From: Pseudoalteromonas lipolytica
GTDB taxonomy: Bacteria > Pseudomonadota > Gammaproteobacteria > Enterobacterales > Alteromonadaceae
Length of the DNA stretch: 64,000 nt
NCBI RefSeq assembly: GCF_001306915.1
Contig: NZ_LJTC01000002.1
Location: 568,108 to 632,107 of the forward strand
Direction: 5' to 3'
The notes beneath the pieces are model-generated. The model saw only the letters and a program-made list of their open reading frames with translations, did not search any database and was not told where the DNA came from. Made by a program: the position numbers and the translations under genes. Of this stretch, positions 17,566-27,027 are shown piece after piece; the stretch's first letter is position 1; the number at the start of each line of letters is the position of its first letter.

Positions 17566-17775
17566 ATGTCACAAATGACGCTCACACAAAAACTTGCCAC
17601 TTTACAACCCTTGGTCGATCTAAACTTATTTGAATCAAGTTTAGAGTACCGTAACCGCATCTTAAACTTACTTGCTGAGCAAGAACACTCACTGACTTTA
17701 ATTAACAAAGAGTTTGGCAACGCTATGCCAGAAAGCTTTGGCTCAGAGAGAAAGTTTGTGTTGGGTTACAACTAA
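17566..17775 (+). CDS. Small protein of unknown function (69 aa)
   Basis: This predicted soluble, mostly helical 69-residue protein starts MSQMTLTQKLATLQ. A strong ribosome site (GAGGAG at 17552-17557, 8 bases before ATG) and a terminator 60-90 bp downstream support a real gene. The centre (LFESSLEYRNRILNLLAEQE) looks like an amphipathic helix pair. I do not recognise a family, and there is no obvious link to its neighbours, an MscS channel and an M3 peptidase. Confidence 0.6.
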   Translation: MSQMTLTQKLATLQPLVDLNLFESSLEYRNRILNLLAEQEHSLTLINKEFGNAMPESFGSERKFVLGYN

Positions 17776-17838
17776 CCTATGGTGATTTATTACCAACAAG
17801 ATTTAAACTGGCAGCTAGTGCCACTTTTTACTTAAGTG

Positions 17839-17867
17839 AGCCATTAATACACAATTGATGGCTTTTT
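17839..17867 (+). terminator. Terminator after the 69-aa gene
   Basis: The stem AGCCAT / ATGGCT has a loop of about 13 nt and is followed by TTTTT. It supports transcription of the small gene upstream. Confidence 0.6.
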
Positions 17868-17992
17868 ACGCACATTTATCCCCTCCATCACATTATTTGC
17901 GTTCAAATTCCCCATTCAGACGACAAACTTGATTGTTTCTAGCCAAAAATTTGATAAGTTAGAAAAGATTTATCCACATTTTTGGAGCTCTC

Positions 17993-20131
17993 ATGCGTAA
18001 GACCTTAGTAGCAACTACGATTGCTAGTGTGCTTTTATTATCTGCTTGTAGTTCACAACAAGCCGACACTCAAACTCAAGTTGAAACTGCCGCTGAAACA
18101 CAAACAGCTAATGTTGAAAACGTTCTTTTCAAGCCAAGCCCTTTACAATACATGGCCCCTGAGTTTGATAAAATTTCGACCAAAGATTACGAGCCAGCGT
18201 TTGAAGCAGGCATCGCACAGCAAAAAGCTGAAATTGCAAAGATTGCAAACAACCCAGAACCAGCAACATTTGAAAATACCCTTGTTGCTATGGAGTACTC
18301 TGGTGAGCTATTAGACCGTACATCTGCGGCATTTTTTAATCTATCGGGTTTAATCTCTGACAGTGAGTACCAACGTATCGCCGCGAAAATGGCGCCGATT
18401 ATGTCAGCTCACACAGATGATATTTACTTAAACAAAGCTTTATTTGCTCGCGTACAAAGCATTTACGACAACAAAGCGTCTTTAAATGCTGAAGATCAAC
18501 GTCTTGTTGATTACTACTACAAAAAGTTCGTTAACGCAGGTGCAAAACTAACTGAAGCTGAAAAAGCAAAAATGCGTGAAATCAACGCAGAGCTTGCCAA
18601 GCTTTCAACTGAGTTTTCACAAAACATCTTAAAGTCATTCAAAGAAGATGTGATTTTAGTTAAAGATAAAAGCGAGCTAGCTGGTTTATCTGAAGGTGAA
18701 ATTGCAAGCCTTGCAGCTGCTGCCAAAAAAGCAGGTAAAGAAGGTTACATGATCACACTGGTGAACACGACTCGCCAACCTATCTTACAAAGCCTTGAAA
18801 ACCGCAAGCTTCGTGAAAAGATTTGGACAACGTCTTCAACGCGTGCACAAGCAACAAACAGCCCTATCATCATCAAAGAAACTAAGCTACGTGCAGAAAA
18901 AGCGGCATTACTTGGTTATAAAGACTGGGCTTCGTATGTAATGACTAACCGTATGGCGCAAACAACTGAAAATGTTTACGGCATCCTTGATGACTTAGCA
19001 CCGAAAGCGGTTGCTAAAGCAGAGGCAGAAGCAGAGCAAATCCAGCAAGTAATCAAAAAGTCAGGTGAAACGTTTGCGCTTCAACCTTGGGACTGGGCGT
19101 TTTACGCTGAAAAAGTTCGCCAAGAGAAGTACGACTTAGACCCAGCTTTAGTTAAGCCTTACTTTGAAATGCAGTCAGTGATCCACGACGGCCTATTTTT
19201 TGCGATGAACAAACTTTACGGTATTACCTTTAAAGAGCGTAAAGATCTACCGGTTTATCACGAAGACGTCATGGTGTTTGAAGTATTTAACGAAGACGGC
19301 AGCGCTATTGGTCTATTCTACATGGACCCTTACGCACGTGAAGGTAAACGTGGTGGTGCCTGGATGAGTGCTTATGTTAGCCAAAGCGGTCTTAAAGACA
19401 CTATGCCTGTGATCTACAACGCACAGAACATTCCTAAGCCAGCTGAAGGTCAACCTACACTCATGACTTTCTCTGAAGTAACGACTATGTTCCATGAGTT
19501 TGGTCACGCTGCACACGGTTTATTCTCTGACGTTAAATACCCAAGTTTAGCAGGTACAGCCACTGCTCGTGACTTTGTTGAATTCCCTTCACAAGCACAC
19601 GAAGACTGGAATATTGAACCAACAGTACTGGCAAACTATGCCAAGCACTACAAAACAGGTGAGCCAATTCCAAAAGCGCTTTTAAATAAAGTACTTGAGT
19701 CACAAAAATTCAACCAAGGCTTTGATACAACTGAGTATTTAGCTGCGGCACTGCTTGATATGGAATGGCACTCATTTGGTGTTGATGCTGACGTTACAGA
19801 CGTTCAAAAGTTTGAACATGATGCATTAGACAAGCACGGTATTGCTTACTACCCAGTACCACCACGTTATAAGTCTTGCTACTTCAGCCACACCTTTGCC
19901 GGTGGTTACTCAGCGGGTTATTACGCTTACCTTTGGACTGAAGTATTCGCAGCAGATGCGTTTGCACACATGACTGAAGAAGGTGGTTTAACACGTGAAA
20001 ACGGTGATAATTTCCGTAAAGAGATTTTATCAAAAGGTAACAGCCGCGACTTAATGCAAAGCTACATTGAGTTCCGTGGTCAAAAACCAACAACAGACGC
20101 ACTATTAAAGCGTCGTGGTTTAGTTGAATAA
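17993..20131 (+). CDS. M3-family metallopeptidase, Dcp-like lipoprotein
   Basis: This 712-residue zinc peptidase of the thimet/Dcp family is probably a peptidyl-dipeptidase that removes C-terminal dipeptides. A lipoprotein signal ends in LLSAC (Cys19), so it is tethered in the periplasm, unlike cytoplasmic E. coli Dcp. The zinc motif HEFGHA is complete (His501, Glu502, His505), with the third-ligand region EFPSQAHEDW downstream and the family substrate loop YSAGYYAYLW near the end. The gene is monocistronic with a strong terminator. It fits a protein-degrading marine lifestyle. Confidence 0.92.
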   Translation: MRKTLVATTIASVLLLSACSSQQADTQTQVETAAETQTANVENVLFKPSPLQYMAPEFDKISTKDYEPAFEAGIAQQKAEIAKIANNPEPATFENTLVAMEYSGELLDRTSAAFFNLSGLISDSEYQRIAAKMAPIMSAHTDDIYLNKALFARVQSIYDNKASLNAEDQRLVDYYYKKFVNAGAKLTEAEKAKMREINAELAKLSTEFSQNILKSFKEDVILVKDKSELAGLSEGEIASLAAAAKKAGKEGYMITLVNTTRQPILQSLENRKLREKIWTTSSTRAQATNSPIIIKETKLRAEKAALLGYKDWASYVMTNRMAQTTENVYGILDDLAPKAVAKAEAEAEQIQQVIKKSGETFALQPWDWAFYAEKVRQEKYDLDPALVKPYFEMQSVIHDGLFFAMNKLYGITFKERKDLPVYHEDVMVFEVFNEDGSAIGLFYMDPYAREGKRGGAWMSAYVSQSGLKDTMPVIYNAQNIPKPAEGQPTLMTFSEVTTMFHEFGHAAHGLFSDVKYPSLAGTATARDFVEFPSQAHEDWNIEPTVLANYAKHYKTGEPIPKALLNKVLESQKFNQGFDTTEYLAAALLDMEWHSFGVDADVTDVQKFEHDALDKHGIAYYPVPPRYKSCYFSHTFAGGYSAGYYAYLWTEVFAADAFAHMTEEGGLTRENGDNFRKEILSKGNSRDLMQSYIEFRGQKPTTDALLKRRGLVE

Positions 20132-20155
20132 TCTAAAATTATTCGCAAAATGATG

Positions 20156-20182
20156 AAAGCCCGCAATTAATGCGGGCTTTTT
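20156..20182 (+). terminator. Rho-independent terminator after the M3 peptidase
   Basis: The stem AAAGCCCGCA / TGCGGGCTTT is followed by TT. Confidence 0.85.
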
Positions 20183-20220
20183 GTTATAGTGCAATTTTTA
20201 AAATTACAAATTAATCGAAC

Positions 20221-21078
20221 ATGACCTACTTATTTGCTGTAACCCTGCTTTGGGCCTTTTCGTTTAGTCTTATTGGTGTCTATTTAGCAGGCCAAGTGGA
20301 TGCATGGTTTAGTGTATTAATGCGTATTGGCTTGGCAACTTGCGTATTTTTGCCCTTTTTACACTGGCGTAAAACGCCTAAAGCCTTAGCCCTAAAGCTC
20401 ATGGCAATTGGCGCAGTACAACTTGGTGTGATGTACAGCTTCTATTACCATTCGTTTTTGTACCTTAGCGTGCCCGAGGTACTGCTATTCACGGTAATGA
20501 CGCCACTTTACATCACTTTGTTAAACGATTTGCTTGAAAAACGTTTTAATGCCAAGTTTTTATTCGCCGCATTACTGGCTATTTTAGGCGCCGTTGCTAT
20601 TCGCTATGAAGGCGTCGATGAGAACTACCTTATTGGTATGTTAATGGTGCAGGCTGCCAATATTTGCTTTGCCACTGGGCAAGTAACCTACAAACGTTTA
20701 ATGCAAGATGAGCAGCTCCCCCACTCTCGGGTGTTTGCTTGGTTCTTTATTGGCGCTTTAATTGTCGCGCTGATTTGTTACGGTTTATTTGGTGATACCA
20801 GTAAGCTACCCACCACAACGACACAATGGGGCGTGTTAATTTACTTAGGCACGATTGCTTCAGGGCTTGGTTATTTTGCTTGGAATAAGGGCGCGACCAT
20901 CGTCAATGTAGGTGCCTTGGCTGTCATGAATAATCTACTGATCCCAGCAGGGATCATCGTTAACATTGTGATATGGAATCGTGATGCCGATATCATCAAG
21001 CTTACCATCGGCGCAGCGATTATCTTATTAGCACTTATTATAAATCAGAAACTTAATAAAACTGCCATGGAGCAATGA
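20221..21078 (+). CDS. EamA/DMT-family transporter
   Basis: This 285-residue inner-membrane protein has ten predicted helices in two EamA repeats (about 1-130 and 140-280). Typical elements are TLLWAFSFSLIGVYL at the start, PEVLLFTVMTPLYITLLND in helix 4, and GTIASGLGYFAWNKG in the second repeat. DMT carriers move metabolites such as amino acids or vitamins; the substrate is unknown. E. coli YigM (biotin uptake) has a similar architecture. ATG 20221 has no strong ribosome site (ttaatcgaac). A GDPD lipoprotein follows after 35 bp. Confidence 0.8.
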   Translation: MTYLFAVTLLWAFSFSLIGVYLAGQVDAWFSVLMRIGLATCVFLPFLHWRKTPKALALKLMAIGAVQLGVMYSFYYHSFLYLSVPEVLLFTVMTPLYITLLNDLLEKRFNAKFLFAALLAILGAVAIRYEGVDENYLIGMLMVQAANICFATGQVTYKRLMQDEQLPHSRVFAWFFIGALIVALICYGLFGDTSKLPTTTTQWGVLIYLGTIASGLGYFAWNKGATIVNVGALAVMNNLLIPAGIIVNIVIWNRDADIIKLTIGAAIILLALIINQKLNKTAMEQ

Positions 21079-21113
21079 TAGGCTAAACTCTATTAGATTA
21101 GAGGAATGCTGTT

Positions 21114-22343
21114 ATGCGCGCACTGGTTTTATGTTGTTTAGTTTTAATTATTCAAGGTTGTAAGAATCTGCCTGAGGAGCAGGCAGTGCAAGTGGGTGCT
21201 AGGCCTTACTATTTAATCGACAAGATGACTGATGGACCTTTAAAGCAGCAACTTGCGACATGCGCTAATGGCCCTTTCTATAAAACTGATTTTGTAATTG
21301 GTCATCGCGGTGCCCCCATGCAGTTTCCTGAGCACAGCAAAGAGTCATATTTAGCCGCTGCAAGAATGGGCGCTGGCGTACTTGAATGTGACGTCGCCTT
21401 TACTAAAGACAAACAACTCGTGTGTCGCCATTCACAGTGTGATTTACACACCACTACCAACATTTTAGCGATTCCTGAGTTGGCTGCAAAATGCAGCCAA
21501 CCTTTTACCCCGGCCAAAGGCGGCCAACCAGCTCAGGCTAAATGCTGCACCAGCGATATCACCCAAGCTGAGTTTTTAACCTTAAAAGCTAAAATGGATG
21601 GCGCCAATGCAAATGCCAAAACCGTCGCAGAATATATGCAAGGTACACCAAGCTGGCGCACTGATTTATACGCAAACAGTGGCACTGTTATGACCCACCA
21701 GCAAAGCATTGAGTTATTCAAATCACTAGGTGTAAAAATGACACCCGAGCTAAAAAGCCCAGAAGTTAGCATGCCATTTAACGGTTTTAGCCAGCAAGAT
21801 TATGCGCAAAAAATGCTTGATGAGTATCGGGATTTAGGTGTGAATAGCGATGATGTGTATCCGCAATCATTTAATCTTGAAGATGTGAAGTATTGGCTAA
21901 ACAATCACCCTGAATTTGCGAGCAACAGTATTTATCTTGATGGCCGAGATGAGCAAGCAGACTTTGATGCGATGGATGAAACAACTTGGCAGCCATCAAT
22001 GCAGGCTCTGTATGACGATGGAGTACGCATTATCGCACCGCCAATGTGGATGCTTTTAAGCCTTGATGAGTCAGGTGCAATAGTGCCATCGCTTTATGCT
22101 ATTAAAGCTAAACAAGCCGGACTGAACATCATTACTTGGAGTTTAGAGCGCTCTGGTCCATTAAATAATGGCGGTGGTTATTATTACCAGTCGATTGCCC
22201 GTGTAATTAAACAAGATGGGCAAATGATGAAAGTGGTAGACGTCCTTGCTAAGCAAGTGGGTGTGATGGCTATTTTCTCTGACTGGCCTGCGACTCTTAC
22301 CTATTACGCAAGCTGTATGCAGTATCCTGCCTCAAAGGAATAA
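21114..22343 (+). CDS. Glycerophosphodiester phosphodiesterase lipoprotein
   Basis: This 409-residue protein has a lipobox ending in IQGC (Cys16). The GDPD catalytic start IGHRGAP is followed by the acidic metal site ECDVAFTKD and the His motif [10 protein letters not shown] long insertion (about residues 120-200) is Cys- and Lys-rich. The enzyme should hydrolyse glycerophosphodiesters to glycerol-3-phosphate and an alcohol at the cell envelope, recovering phosphate and carbon from phospholipid headgroups. The start ATG has AGAGGAA upstream. It could be co-transcribed with the DMT transporter, but no shared substrate is implied. Confidence 0.85.
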   Translation: MRALVLCCLVLIIQGCKNLPEEQAVQVGARPYYLIDKMTDGPLKQQLATCANGPFYKTDFVIGHRGAPMQFPEHSKESYLAAARMGAGVLECDVAFTKDKQLVCRHSQCDLHTTTNILAIPELAAKCSQPFTPAKGGQPAQAKCCTSDITQAEFLTLKAKMDGANANAKTVAEYMQGTPSWRTDLYANSGTVMTHQQSIELFKSLGVKMTPELKSPEVSMPFNGFSQQDYAQKMLDEYRDLGVNSDDVYPQSFNLEDVKYWLNNHPEFASNSIYLDGRDEQADFDAMDETTWQPSMQALYDDGVRIIAPPMWMLLSLDESGAIVPSLYAIKAKQAGLNIITWSLERSGPLNNGGGYYYQSIARVIKQDGQMMKVVDVLAKQVGVMAIFSDWPATLTYYASCMQYPASKE

Positions 22344-22432
22344 CTGAGCATCAATAAATTTCAAGGGCTTTGACTCGTCCAAAAGGTGGGGCTGAGGTAT
22401 TATTAGCTAAACCGTTTTTTACAAGGATAAAC

Positions 22433-23170
22433 ATGATTATTCAGCACCAGAGCCACGACATAGCGACCAACACAGGCGCAATGCGCACCAGTATTTATCG
22501 TCCTGTAGAAGAAGGTAAATACCCGTGTATTATCTTCTATTCTGAGATTTTCCAAGAAACAGCACCAATTGCACGCTCTGCGGCAATACTTGCTGGCCAT
22601 GGTTTTGTCGTGTTAGTGCCAGAAGTTTTTCATGAGTTAAATCCTATTGGGACAGTACTTGCCTATGATGATGCAGGTAAAGACAAAGGCAATGCCGACA
22701 AATGGGCAAAACCGCTTGAGAGCCATGACTCAGATACTGACGCTTTAATTGCATTTGCACGCCAACAAGATTACTGCACAGGGAATGTAGGTGCGATGGG
22801 CGTATGTATTGGTGGTCACCTTGCATACCGTGCTGCATTAAACCCAAGTATCAAAGCCGCTTTTTGTTTATACGCGACAGATATACACAGCGATACCTTA
22901 CCAGCGCAAGCGGGTAATAACTCATTTGAGCGCATGGCAGATATTAAAGGTGAGATCCACTTTGTTTGGGGTAAACAAGACCCTCATGTACCAAAAGAAG
23001 GCCGCCTTAAAATTTACCAACAAGCGGTGGCAACAGGCATTAATTACCAGTGGCAAGAAGTGAACGCCCAACATGCGTTTATGCGCGACGAAGGCGACCG
23101 ATACGACCCAGCTCTTGCCATCAGCATGTATCAACAAGCAGTCGCTTTATTTAATCGCACACTTGTTTAA
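22433..23170 (+). CDS. Dienelactone hydrolase family protein
   Basis: This 245-residue alpha/beta hydrolase has a cysteine nucleophile in GVCIGGH (Cys125), Asp183 in WGKQDPHVP and His214 in NAQHAFMRD, the Cys-Asp-His triad of dienelactone hydrolases. The family opens lactones in chloroaromatic degradation, but most members in genomes without that pathway have unknown ester substrates. ATG 22433 is chosen because AAGGA at 22423-22427 precedes it; an in-frame start at 22370 lacks a site. Its stop overlaps the convergent LysR gene by 4 bp. Confidence 0.87.
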   Translation: MIIQHQSHDIATNTGAMRTSIYRPVEEGKYPCIIFYSEIFQETAPIARSAAILAGHGFVVLVPEVFHELNPIGTVLAYDDAGKDKGNADKWAKPLESHDSDTDALIAFARQQDYCTGNVGAMGVCIGGHLAYRAALNPSIKAAFCLYATDIHSDTLPAQAGNNSFERMADIKGEIHFVWGKQDPHVPKEGRLKIYQQAVATGINYQWQEVNAQHAFMRDEGDRYDPALAISMYQQAVALFNRTLV

Positions 23171-24078
23171 ATCGTCATAGTGGCTACTTGATTAGTAAAA
23201 TAATCCTTCAAGTAATCAAGTAAAACCCGCAGCTTTTTACTTCCCGCCGCCCCTGGCGGGAATACGCCATAAAGTTCAATATCAGCAGTTTTGTAATCAT
23301 CTAAGATTGTGCGTAACAATCCTGCTTTGATCCTGGGTAGTGCATCATAAACTGGGATTTTCGCTAAGCCATGCCCAGCTTCTACAAAGGCAGTTCGTGC
23401 AGCAGCGTTATTGGTACTTATGCCACCACTAACTGCCACCTCAAAGCGGCGTTTATCTTTTTCGAGCGTGACAACAGCACTACTTGGTTGATACACCACC
23501 CATGTATGCTCCGCTAAATCGGCGATGCTCTTTGGTATAGGGTATTTTGTAAAGTAATCGACTGAGCCACATAAGCAAGTAGCCATACTTGCAAGTTTAG
23601 TGGCTTGTAAGTTTGAGCTTTCAAGGGCCACGCCTCTAATCGCTAAGTCATAACCTTCTTTGATGATATCAACTACATCATCGCTAAGCTGTAAATCAAT
23701 ATCAATTTTAGGATACAAACGCTTAAACTGAGCCAGTGCCGGTACCACAAGTTGCAAACCAACATTCACCGGACAACTCAATTTAATAACCCCAACCGGT
23801 TCACTCTTTAAGTTCTCAAGGTGTAGGTTAGCAGCCTCAGCCTGCTCGGTGATAGCCTGACAACGTTCATAATAAGCCATACCCGCTTCGGTAAGGGTCA
23901 TGGTGCGCGTTGAGCGATTAAGTAACGTCAGCTTTAATTGCTGTTCTAATTTCTTTAAATGATAACTAACAACAGCCCTTGATAAACCAAGTTGTTGAGC
24001 CGCTTTAGTTAAGCTGCCTTGCTGCACAATGTGGGCAAACACCACCATACTTTTTAGCTGCTCAAACGATACTTTCAT
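23167..24078 (-). CDS. LysR-family transcriptional regulator
   Basis: This 303-residue regulator has an N-terminal winged helix (about 1-60: FEQLKSMVVFAHIVQQGSL, LSRAVVSYHLKKLEQQL) and the LysR co-inducer-binding domain (about 90-295: GVIKLSCPVNVGLQLVVPAL). The start at 24078 is chosen for AGGAG just upstream on the reverse strand; 29 extra upstream codons are non-conserved in style. It is divergent from the DJ-1/PfpI gene, the classic arrangement in which a LysR regulator controls its neighbour and itself. Candidate repeats lie in the shared 134-bp region. Confidence 0.88.
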   Translation of the reverse strand: MKVSFEQLKSMVVFAHIVQQGSLTKAAQQLGLSRAVVSYHLKKLEQQLKLTLLNRSTRTMTLTEAGMAYYERCQAITEQAEAANLHLENLKSEPVGVIKLSCPVNVGLQLVVPALAQFKRLYPKIDIDLQLSDDVVDIIKEGYDLAIRGVALESSNLQATKLASMATCLCGSVDYFTKYPIPKSIADLAEHTWVVYQPSSAVVTLEKDKRRFEVAVSGGISTNNAAARTAFVEAGHGLAKIPVYDALPRIKAGLLRTILDDYKTADIELYGVFPPGAAGSKKLRVLLDYLKDYFTNQVATMTI

Positions 24079-24110
24079 ACAAACTCCTAATCTAACCTGA
24101 ATCATTGTAT

Positions 24111-24196
24111 CAATTATTAAACCAATGAAGTCAAATTTATCTGCGTTGTTTAATTCAATTCTCACCCCTATAGTGTTATCAACGATGTTTAATTCA
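24111..24196. promoter_or_regulatory. Candidate LysR operator repeats
   Basis: Two direct 13-mers, GTTGTTTAATTCA (24145-24157) and GATGTTTAATTCA (24184-24196), differ at one position and start 39 bp apart. A looser inverted copy lies near 24111-24126 (caattattaaaccaat). All lie between the divergent lysR and DJ-1-like genes. Spacing near four helical turns suits a LysR tetramer. This is inference from repetition only. Confidence 0.35.
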
Positions 24197-24212
24197 CAAA
24201 AAGGGATTCACT

Positions 24213-24899
24213 ATGTCAGCTAAGAAAATTTTAATGGTACTTACTTCACACGATCAGCTTGGCGATACAGGCCATAAAACGGGTTTTTGGGTCGAAGAAT
24301 TTGCAGCACCCTACTACGCCTTTATTGATGCTGGTGTAGAGGTAACTTTAGCCTCTGTTAAAGGTGGCCAACCTCCGGTTGATCCAAACAGTGCAGCCCC
24401 TGATGCGGCAACCGATGCCACAAAACGTTTTGAGCAAGACAGCGCAGCAAAAACTTTAATGGCTAATACTAAACCTCTTGCTGAAGTTAAAGCCGATGAT
24501 TTTGATGCGGTATTTTACCCAGGTGGCCATGGTCCGTTATGGGATTTAGTTGATAACCAAGATTCGATTAGCTTAATTGAGCAATTTCTTAACTCAGATA
24601 AGCCAGTCGGTGCAGTATGTCACGCCAGTGCCGTATTACTGAATGCGAAAAATGCCGCTGGTAAATCTGTGGTATTTGATAAAAAAGTAACAGGCTTTAG
24701 TAATTCAGAAGAAGATGCCGTACAGCTTACCAAAGTTGTGCCATTACTTGTTGAAGATGAATTAATCAAACAAGGTGGTCAGTATCAAAAAACTGATGAC
24801 TGGGGCGAGCTTGCGATTGAAGATGGCCTACTAATCACAGGGCAAAACCCTGCAAGTTCTGAGCTTGCTGCGAAAAAACTATTAACCAAATTAGGTTAA
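24213..24899 (+). CDS. DJ-1/PfpI (Hsp31-like) class I glutamine amidotransferase-fold protein
   Basis: This 228-residue protein has the nucleophile elbow AVCHASA (Cys136-His137), a conserved early acidic residue (Glu28 or Glu29 in FWVEEF), and the PGGHGPLWDL motif shared with Hsp31-type glyoxalase III and chaperone proteins. Such proteins have been described as cofactor-free methylglyoxal hydrolases, protein deglycases or chaperones. It is therefore a possible sink for the methylglyoxal made by MgsA, although the genes are 16 kb apart. It is divergent from the LysR gene that likely controls it, and a hairpin terminator follows. Confidence 0.87.
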   Translation: MSAKKILMVLTSHDQLGDTGHKTGFWVEEFAAPYYAFIDAGVEVTLASVKGGQPPVDPNSAAPDAATDATKRFEQDSAAKTLMANTKPLAEVKADDFDAVFYPGGHGPLWDLVDNQDSISLIEQFLNSDKPVGAVCHASAVLLNAKNAAGKSVVFDKKVTGFSNSEEDAVQLTKVVPLLVEDELIKQGGQYQKTDDWGELAIEDGLLITGQNPASSELAAKKLLTKLG

Positions 24900-24927
24900 A
24901 ATAGGTCAACATCCCCTAGACCTTTAG

Positions 24928-24954
24928 TAAACACCTTGCATATCAAGGTGTTTA
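24928..24954 (+). terminator. Hairpin terminator after the DJ-1-like gene
   Basis: The perfect 11-bp stem TAAACACCTTG / CAAGGTGTTTA has a 5-nt loop; only a weak U-tract follows. Confidence 0.6.
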
Positions 24955-25011
24955 CCTTCACTTTTAATAAGTTATACTCATTCGGTCACATTGATTTAAG
25001 AGCTGCCCATC

Positions 25012-25602
25012 ATGACTGAAAAAAAAACTGTCAAAATTCCTCCTATCAGTAGTAAGCGATTCGCAATTTTCGGCATTATACTGGTGTGCTTGGTACTGCA
25101 AATAGTTAATTCCCTACCCGGCATAAATTTAAACGGTTTAGGTATATTACCAAGGCAGATGTCTGGTTTATCAGGGGTATTTTTTGCGCCATTTTTACAT
25201 GGTGGCTGGGCACACCTTTTTAGTAACCTAGTGCCATTTGCTATTCTCGGCTGGCTAGTTTGCCAATTTAGCGTTAAACGCTTTTGGCTGGTGTTTGCCG
25301 GTACTGCGCTCATTGGTGGATTACTAGTATGGCTATTTGGCCGCAGCAATATTCATGTAGGACTAAGTGGTGTTATCTACGGTTTATGGGGCTATTTAAT
25401 TAGCTACGGCATTATGCACCGCTCATTCAAAGCCATTTTAATCAGTATTGCGGTTGTTGTGTTATACAGCGGCCTGATTTGGGGTGTTTTTCCGCAGCGC
25501 GTTCATATTTCATTCGAAAGCCATTTATTCGGCGCAATCAGCGGCGCATTTATCGGTTATATTATGGCAAAACGTGATAAACAAAAGAGCCCTAAGCTTT
25601 AA
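25012..25602 (+). CDS. Rhomboid-family intramembrane serine protease
   Basis: This 196-residue protein has about six membrane helices. The catalytic elements are all visible: the oxyanion motif HLFSN (His68, Asn72), the nucleophile GLSG (Ser119), and the catalytic His171 in ESHLFGAISG. It therefore looks active and of the compact GlpG-core type without an N-terminal cytoplasmic domain. Bacterial rhomboids cleave membrane proteins within the bilayer; the substrate is unknown. It converges on the nuclease-like gene with 22 bp between, where a small hairpin lies. Confidence 0.87.
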   Translation: MTEKKTVKIPPISSKRFAIFGIILVCLVLQIVNSLPGINLNGLGILPRQMSGLSGVFFAPFLHGGWAHLFSNLVPFAILGWLVCQFSVKRFWLVFAGTALIGGLLVWLFGRSNIHVGLSGVIYGLWGYLISYGIMHRSFKAILISIAVVVLYSGLIWGVFPQRVHISFESHLFGAISGAFIGYIMAKRDKQKSPKL

Positions 25603-25619
25603 ACTGACAGCTTAAAGCT
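25595..25619. terminator. Small hairpin between convergent genes
   Basis: AGCTTTAA (25595-25602) and TTAAAGCT (25612-25619) form a perfect 8-bp stem overlapping the rhomboid stop. There is no U-run, so termination is uncertain. Confidence 0.35.
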
Positions 25620-25624
25620 ATAAG

Positions 25625-26644
25625 TTAGTCTCTTAACTTCATTGTCACCATCACGACGCCATGGTCGGTACTTTGATCATCATAGGCAAACTGTGGGTTG
25701 ATTAAGTGCTGATCATAGGTGTGATAATCAACTACCTCGAAAAAGCTGCTCTGAAACCCGGCATCAAACTCACGGGATAACAAAATATAATCAAATACTG
25801 AGCTGCTACTACCAAAATAGTGGGTGGCTTCTCTGTCGTTCTCAGTGACAACATGGCGCTGATAGAGTTGCCAACTATCTTGTAGTTTAAACTCTGAACG
25901 AGATGGGCTATTTTGGCTATGACCGCTAAAACGAAGGTGGTCAGCGATTAAATGGTTAAGCACACCATCGTGTAACTCATTATTAAAGTCCCCCATCACA
26001 ATCACAGGGTTATTGGTGTGCGCTCTGCGCTTAATAATTTCAACGAGTAACAGCGCTGCTTCACTGCCACGCTGCATACTTGATGCCCAGCGCCCAAGGG
26101 CTTGCGATTTTAACTGCATAACTAAGTTTTGCTGTTCGCTGTGGCTTTCATCATTTTGGTGATGGAGCATGCTGCGCTTAGATTTAAAGTGCACTACATA
26201 GCAATCGACATGTCCTAAGTGAGGTACTTCAAGTGTTGCGCGAATAATACTGCGGCTAAAGTTAAAATTATCGCTCAAGCCCATCGCTAAAATATCATCT
26301 TGCTCTGCCTCAACCTGACTGACAGCAATAATTTTATAGCGTGAGGCAATGGCCACAACCGGATCGCGATAAATAAAGTCATCAATCACCGTTGGCTCAT
26401 CAACCACTGCAAAATAAGGGTAACCCTCTGCGTTAACTTGTTGTTTTAGTTCATTGATACTGAACACTTCTTGAAAGCCAATAATATCTGGCTGCTGATT
26501 TTTAAGGTAATCGGCCAGCCAGCGCTGCTTTTTGGCCCACTGCTCAGCGCTATAAATGCGCTGAAAATCATAAAATGCGTCAGGTGGCGCTAAATAATTA
26601 TATAAATTAAATGTCGCCACCTTTAATTGGCTGTTTTCTATCAC
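25625..26644 (-). CDS. Endonuclease/exonuclease/phosphatase (EEP) family protein
   Basis: This 339-residue metal-dependent phosphoesterase of the EEP (DNase I-like) fold carries the motifs VATFNLYNYL, IIGFQEVF (metal-binding Glu), VIVMGDFNNE (catalytic Asp and Asn) and STDHGVVMV (terminal Asp-His). There is no signal peptide, so it is probably cytoplasmic. Members act on nucleic acids, phospholipids or phosphoinositides, and the substrate cannot be told. The STAS-like gene lies 8 bp upstream on the same strand, so the two are likely co-transcribed. Confidence 0.82.
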   Translation of the reverse strand: MIENSQLKVATFNLYNYLAPPDAFYDFQRIYSAEQWAKKQRWLADYLKNQQPDIIGFQEVFSINELKQQVNAEGYPYFAVVDEPTVIDDFIYRDPVVAIASRYKIIAVSQVEAEQDDILAMGLSDNFNFSRSIIRATLEVPHLGHVDCYVVHFKSKRSMLHHQNDESHSEQQNLVMQLKSQALGRWASSMQRGSEAALLLVEIIKRRAHTNNPVIVMGDFNNELHDGVLNHLIADHLRFSGHSQNSPSRSEFKLQDSWQLYQRHVVTENDREATHYFGSSSSVFDYILLSREFDAGFQSSFFEVVDYHTYDQHLINPQFAYDDQSTDHGVVMVTMKLRD

Positions 26645-26652
26645 TTAATTCC

Positions 26653-27027
26653 TTATTCGTGTAACCACTCAGAGGCAATAATCGGGTCTTCAAAGTATTT
26701 CACTTCGCCACTGATAAACCAGTTACCCACTTTGCTTGCCACTTGTTGCCAGTGTTTGTTACCAACTACTGCTATACGGCAAAACTCTTTGTTGTGTTTA
26801 AGGCCTAGCTTAAAATCATCCCACGCGGCTTGTAACTCCCAGCCTTCTAGTTCAGTAATATCAACATAGGCTCTTATTTTTGCACTCGGAACTGCCGCTA
26901 CAGCATTATCTATAAGCGGAGTGAGAGTTTTATAATCCTCGTGGGTAAGCTTCCCAACAATTTTCATTGTGAGATAAAAAGTCGTGCCAGTGCGCTCAAG
27001 GCCAATGGCTAAACCATGCTTTTTCAT
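26653..27027 (-). CDS. SpoIIAA-like (STAS-fold) protein
   Basis: This 124-residue cytoplasmic protein resembles the SpoIIAA-like/DUF3478 family: it opens with a strand (FYLTMKIVGKLT), has a central RAYVDITELEGW strand-loop, and ends with a helix carrying Trp residues. The fold is related to lipid-binding CRAL-TRIO and anti-sigma antagonists, but there is no recognisable Ser phosphorylation site. Start 27027 is chosen because AAGGAGG sits 6 bases upstream on the reverse strand; the annotated-style start 7 codons upstream lacks a site. It is likely co-transcribed with the downstream EEP gene. Confidence 0.78.
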   Translation of the reverse strand: MKKHGLAIGLERTGTTFYLTMKIVGKLTHEDYKTLTPLIDNAVAAVPSAKIRAYVDITELEGWELQAAWDDFKLGLKHNKEFCRIAVVGNKHWQQVASKVGNWFISGEVKYFEDPIIASEWLHE

